Of a DNA stretch of 6,237 nt, positions 5,637-6,237 are shown one piece after another. The translations under genes and the position numbers were made by a program. The notes below the pieces were generated by a model. The model searched no databases and was not told where the DNA came from. It saw nothing but the letters and a program-made list of their open reading frames with translations. The stretch is from Deltaproteobacteria bacterium (GTDB lineage: Bacteria > Desulfobacterota > Desulfobacteria > Desulfobacterales > JAFDCJ01). Position 1 is the stretch's first letter. Each line of letters starts with the position of its first letter. Where the stretch lies: NCBI GenBank assembly GCA_024277475.1, contig JAJRVC010000203.1, positions 1 to 6,237 on the forward strand, in the 5' to 3' direction.

Positions 5637-5713
5637 GGTTCAGTCAGGGTTCCAAGCCCGGCTATATTAGAGGAAGCGACGGGTCAATCGCAGGGGGGTG
5701 CTCGATCTGAACC
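5637..5713 (+). other. Possible folded leader: closing stem GGTTCAG / CTGAACC
   Basis: GGTTCAG (5637-5643) and CTGAACC (5707-5713) form a perfect 7-bp stem enclosing 63 nt with short internal pairings. It lies in the presumed untranslated leader of the plus-strand locus. I could not match it to any riboswitch consensus I know. Chance pairing over this distance is quite possible. Confidence 0.2.
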
Positions 5714-5812
5714 GGCGGCGTTCTGTACTATGATACATCCGCAATTCCCAGGCGTTTGCCAACTGCACACAGGGGGCTCCGATCACCCCAGCGCCCGTCT
5801 AAATGTCAAACC

Positions 5813-5832
5813 TTAACCACAGTTAGCCACAG
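5813..5832 (+). repeat. Tandem 10-mer repeat just before the plus-strand ribosome binding site
   Basis: TTAACCACAG (5813-5822) is followed directly by TTAGCCACAG (5823-5832), matching at 9 of 10 positions. It ends 2 nt before the AAGGAGGGG ribosome binding site at 5835-5843. It could be a small duplication or a binding site. Confidence 0.5.
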
Positions 5833-5847
5833 ACAAGGAGGGGAAAA

Positions 5848-5952
5848 ATGATGAAGCAAAAAAGCACAAAACGGTTGATTTTCATTGGAATCCTTTCGGT
5901 ATTGTTGGTGAGAGCGGTTGCGGAAAATCCACTATCGCCCGCCTGGTGCTGA
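5848..5952 (+). pseudogene. Signal-peptide start of an exported protein (probably a transporter binding protein), interrupted after about 17-20 codons
   Basis: A strong ribosome binding site (AAGGAGGGG, 5835-5843) precedes two consecutive ATGs at 5848 and 5851. The frame opens with MMKQKSTKRL, a Lys/Arg-rich n-region, followed by the hydrophobic run IFIGILSVLLV, a typical Sec signal-peptide start. From about 5895-5909 the DNA instead encodes an ABC ATPase in a different frame. The signal-peptide frame then reads RAVAENPLSPAWC and stops at 5950-5952, giving only 34 residues. AVA-EN looks like a cleavage site, but this part is the out-of-frame shadow of the ATPase Walker A, so it is probably accidental. 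The identity of the lost protein is not readable. A periplasmic oligopeptide/dipeptide-binding protein is the natural guess, because it is usually the first gene of the operon that ends with the ATPase now joined to it. Confidence 0.6.
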
Positions 5953-6237
5953 ACATCGATAGCCCGACTTCCGGCAGCGTTGTCTTCAAAGGCCGGAAGA
6001 TTTCCGGACTTCCGCCGGGCGAGTGGCGCAAACTGCGCCGGAAGATGCAGTATGTGTTCCAGGATCCGCTCGGCGCTCTGGATCCACGTATGAAGATTTT
6101 CGATCAGGTCGCCGAACCATTGCTCATCCACCACATTGACGACCTATCAGAACGTCAGGATAAAGCTGCTGAAATTCTGCGTTCCATGGACTTGAAGGAT
6201 CATACCTTCTACCGCTATCCATTTGATTTAAGCGGGG
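5895..6237 (+). pseudogene. OppF/DppF-type oligopeptide ABC transporter ATPase fragment, N-terminus missing, runs off the window
   Basis: In the frame of 5895, the translation begins FGIVGESGCGKSTIARLVLN and continues to the window end. Landmarks are Walker A GESGCGKST (5907-5933), the Q-loop YVFQDP (Gln at 6060-6062) followed by the peptide-transporter hallmark LGALDPRM, and the signature LSGG just reached at 6228-6237. The run of VFQDP, LDPRM, EPLLIH and FDLSGG is typical of the OppF/DppF subfamily, which powers peptide import at the inner membrane. The roughly 40 N-terminal residues (first b-strands and A-loop) are missing. The frame is open back to 5817, but upstream of 5895 the translation is unrelated and contains no ATG, GTG or TTG codon. 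The signal-peptide start at 5848 lies in another frame. The fragment is therefore probably not expressed as a functional ATPase. Walker B and the C-terminus lie outside the window. Confidence 0.8.

Larger units (their letters stand above)
5289..5847. other. Intergenic region between the Lrp-type regulator and the divergent transporter remnant
   Basis: About 560 bp without a supported gene. A plus-strand frame at 5595-5816 begins with TTG, lacks a ribosome binding site and has no recognisable composition. The part at 5350-5400 is GC-rich and forms a hairpin. The part at 5470-5565 is strongly AT-rich and carries two TTGACAA motifs and a CTTAA/TTAAG inverted repeat, consistent with promoters or Lrp-type binding. 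The part at 5630-5832 is mixed, with foldback potential and a tandem 10-mer. Its length and patchwork composition fit a regulatory leader plus DNA remodelled by rearrangement. Confidence 0.6.

Noticed and set aside
5595..5816. Plus-strand 73-residue frame upstream of the transporter remnant
   Set aside because: It starts with TTG without a ribosome binding site, has no recognisable domain, and does not encode the missing ATPase N-terminus in any frame I checked.
5873..5878. Plus-strand TATAAT-like AT-rich boxes near 3873-3878 and similar in the 3624-3996 gap
   Set aside because: TATAAT at 3873-3878 has TTAACA only 12 nt upstream, too close for a promoter, and no plus-strand gene follows. The entry coordinates given here do not contain this box; the box is at 3873-3878.
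5823..6134. Minus-strand 103-residue frame opposite the ABC ATPase
   Set aside because: It is antisense to clear Walker A and Q-loop coding sequence.
1..6237. CRISPR arrays, tRNA, rRNA or complete insertion sequences
   Set aside because: I found no regularly spaced repeats, cloverleaf-like sequence, rRNA signature or transposase motif in the window.

Overview
This 6.2-kb window looks like chromosomal DNA of a bacterium of moderate GC content with AT-rich intergenic DNA. Two points hint at an anaerobic or metabolically versatile proteobacterium, possibly of the former Deltaproteobacteria: a molybdenum hydroxylase operon linked to small cupin proteins, and an oligopeptide-type ABC transporter remnant next to an Lrp/AsnC regulator. 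That placement is an inference from gene style. No rRNA, tRNA or other taxonomic marker is present.

Layout. From about 5290 down to base 1 every intact gene is on the minus strand. First come an Lrp/AsnC-family regulator (4827-5288) and a cytosolic alkaline-phosphatase-superfamily hydrolase (3997-4830), which overlap by 4 nt. After a 373-bp AT-rich gap with a candidate promoter (3681-3709) comes a second minus-strand operon. It encodes a DUF4863/PnbB-like cupin enzyme (3153-3623), a small single-domain cupin (2762-3097), and the three subunits of a xanthine-dehydrogenase-family molybdenum hydroxylase. The subunit order is FAD (1845-2729), 2Fe-2S (1363-1848), then the Mo-cofactor subunit (1-1370, cut by the window edge). 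The three hydroxylase genes overlap by 4 and 8 nt, which points to tight translational coupling.

An intergenic region of about 560 bp (5289-5847) follows. It is AT-rich at 5470-5565 and holds a long imperfect hairpin, two TTGACAA motifs exactly 60 bp apart, and a tandem 10-mer. Beyond it a plus-strand locus begins with a strong ribosome binding site and a signal-peptide-like start (5848 onward). After about 17-20 codons the sequence changes into the middle of an OppF/DppF-type ABC ATPase in a different reading frame. The ATPase has lost its N-terminal part and has no start codon. I read this as a deletion joining the first gene of a peptide-transporter operon to its last gene, or else an assembly misjoin.

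How the genes may work together. The molybdenum hydroxylase and the two cupins probably form one catabolic module acting on an aromatic or N-heterocyclic substrate. The PnbB family includes 4-hydroxylaminobenzoate lyase, but the substrate cannot be read from the sequence. The Lrp-type regulator may control its coupled hydrolase gene and, across the divergent intergenic region, the now broken transporter operon.
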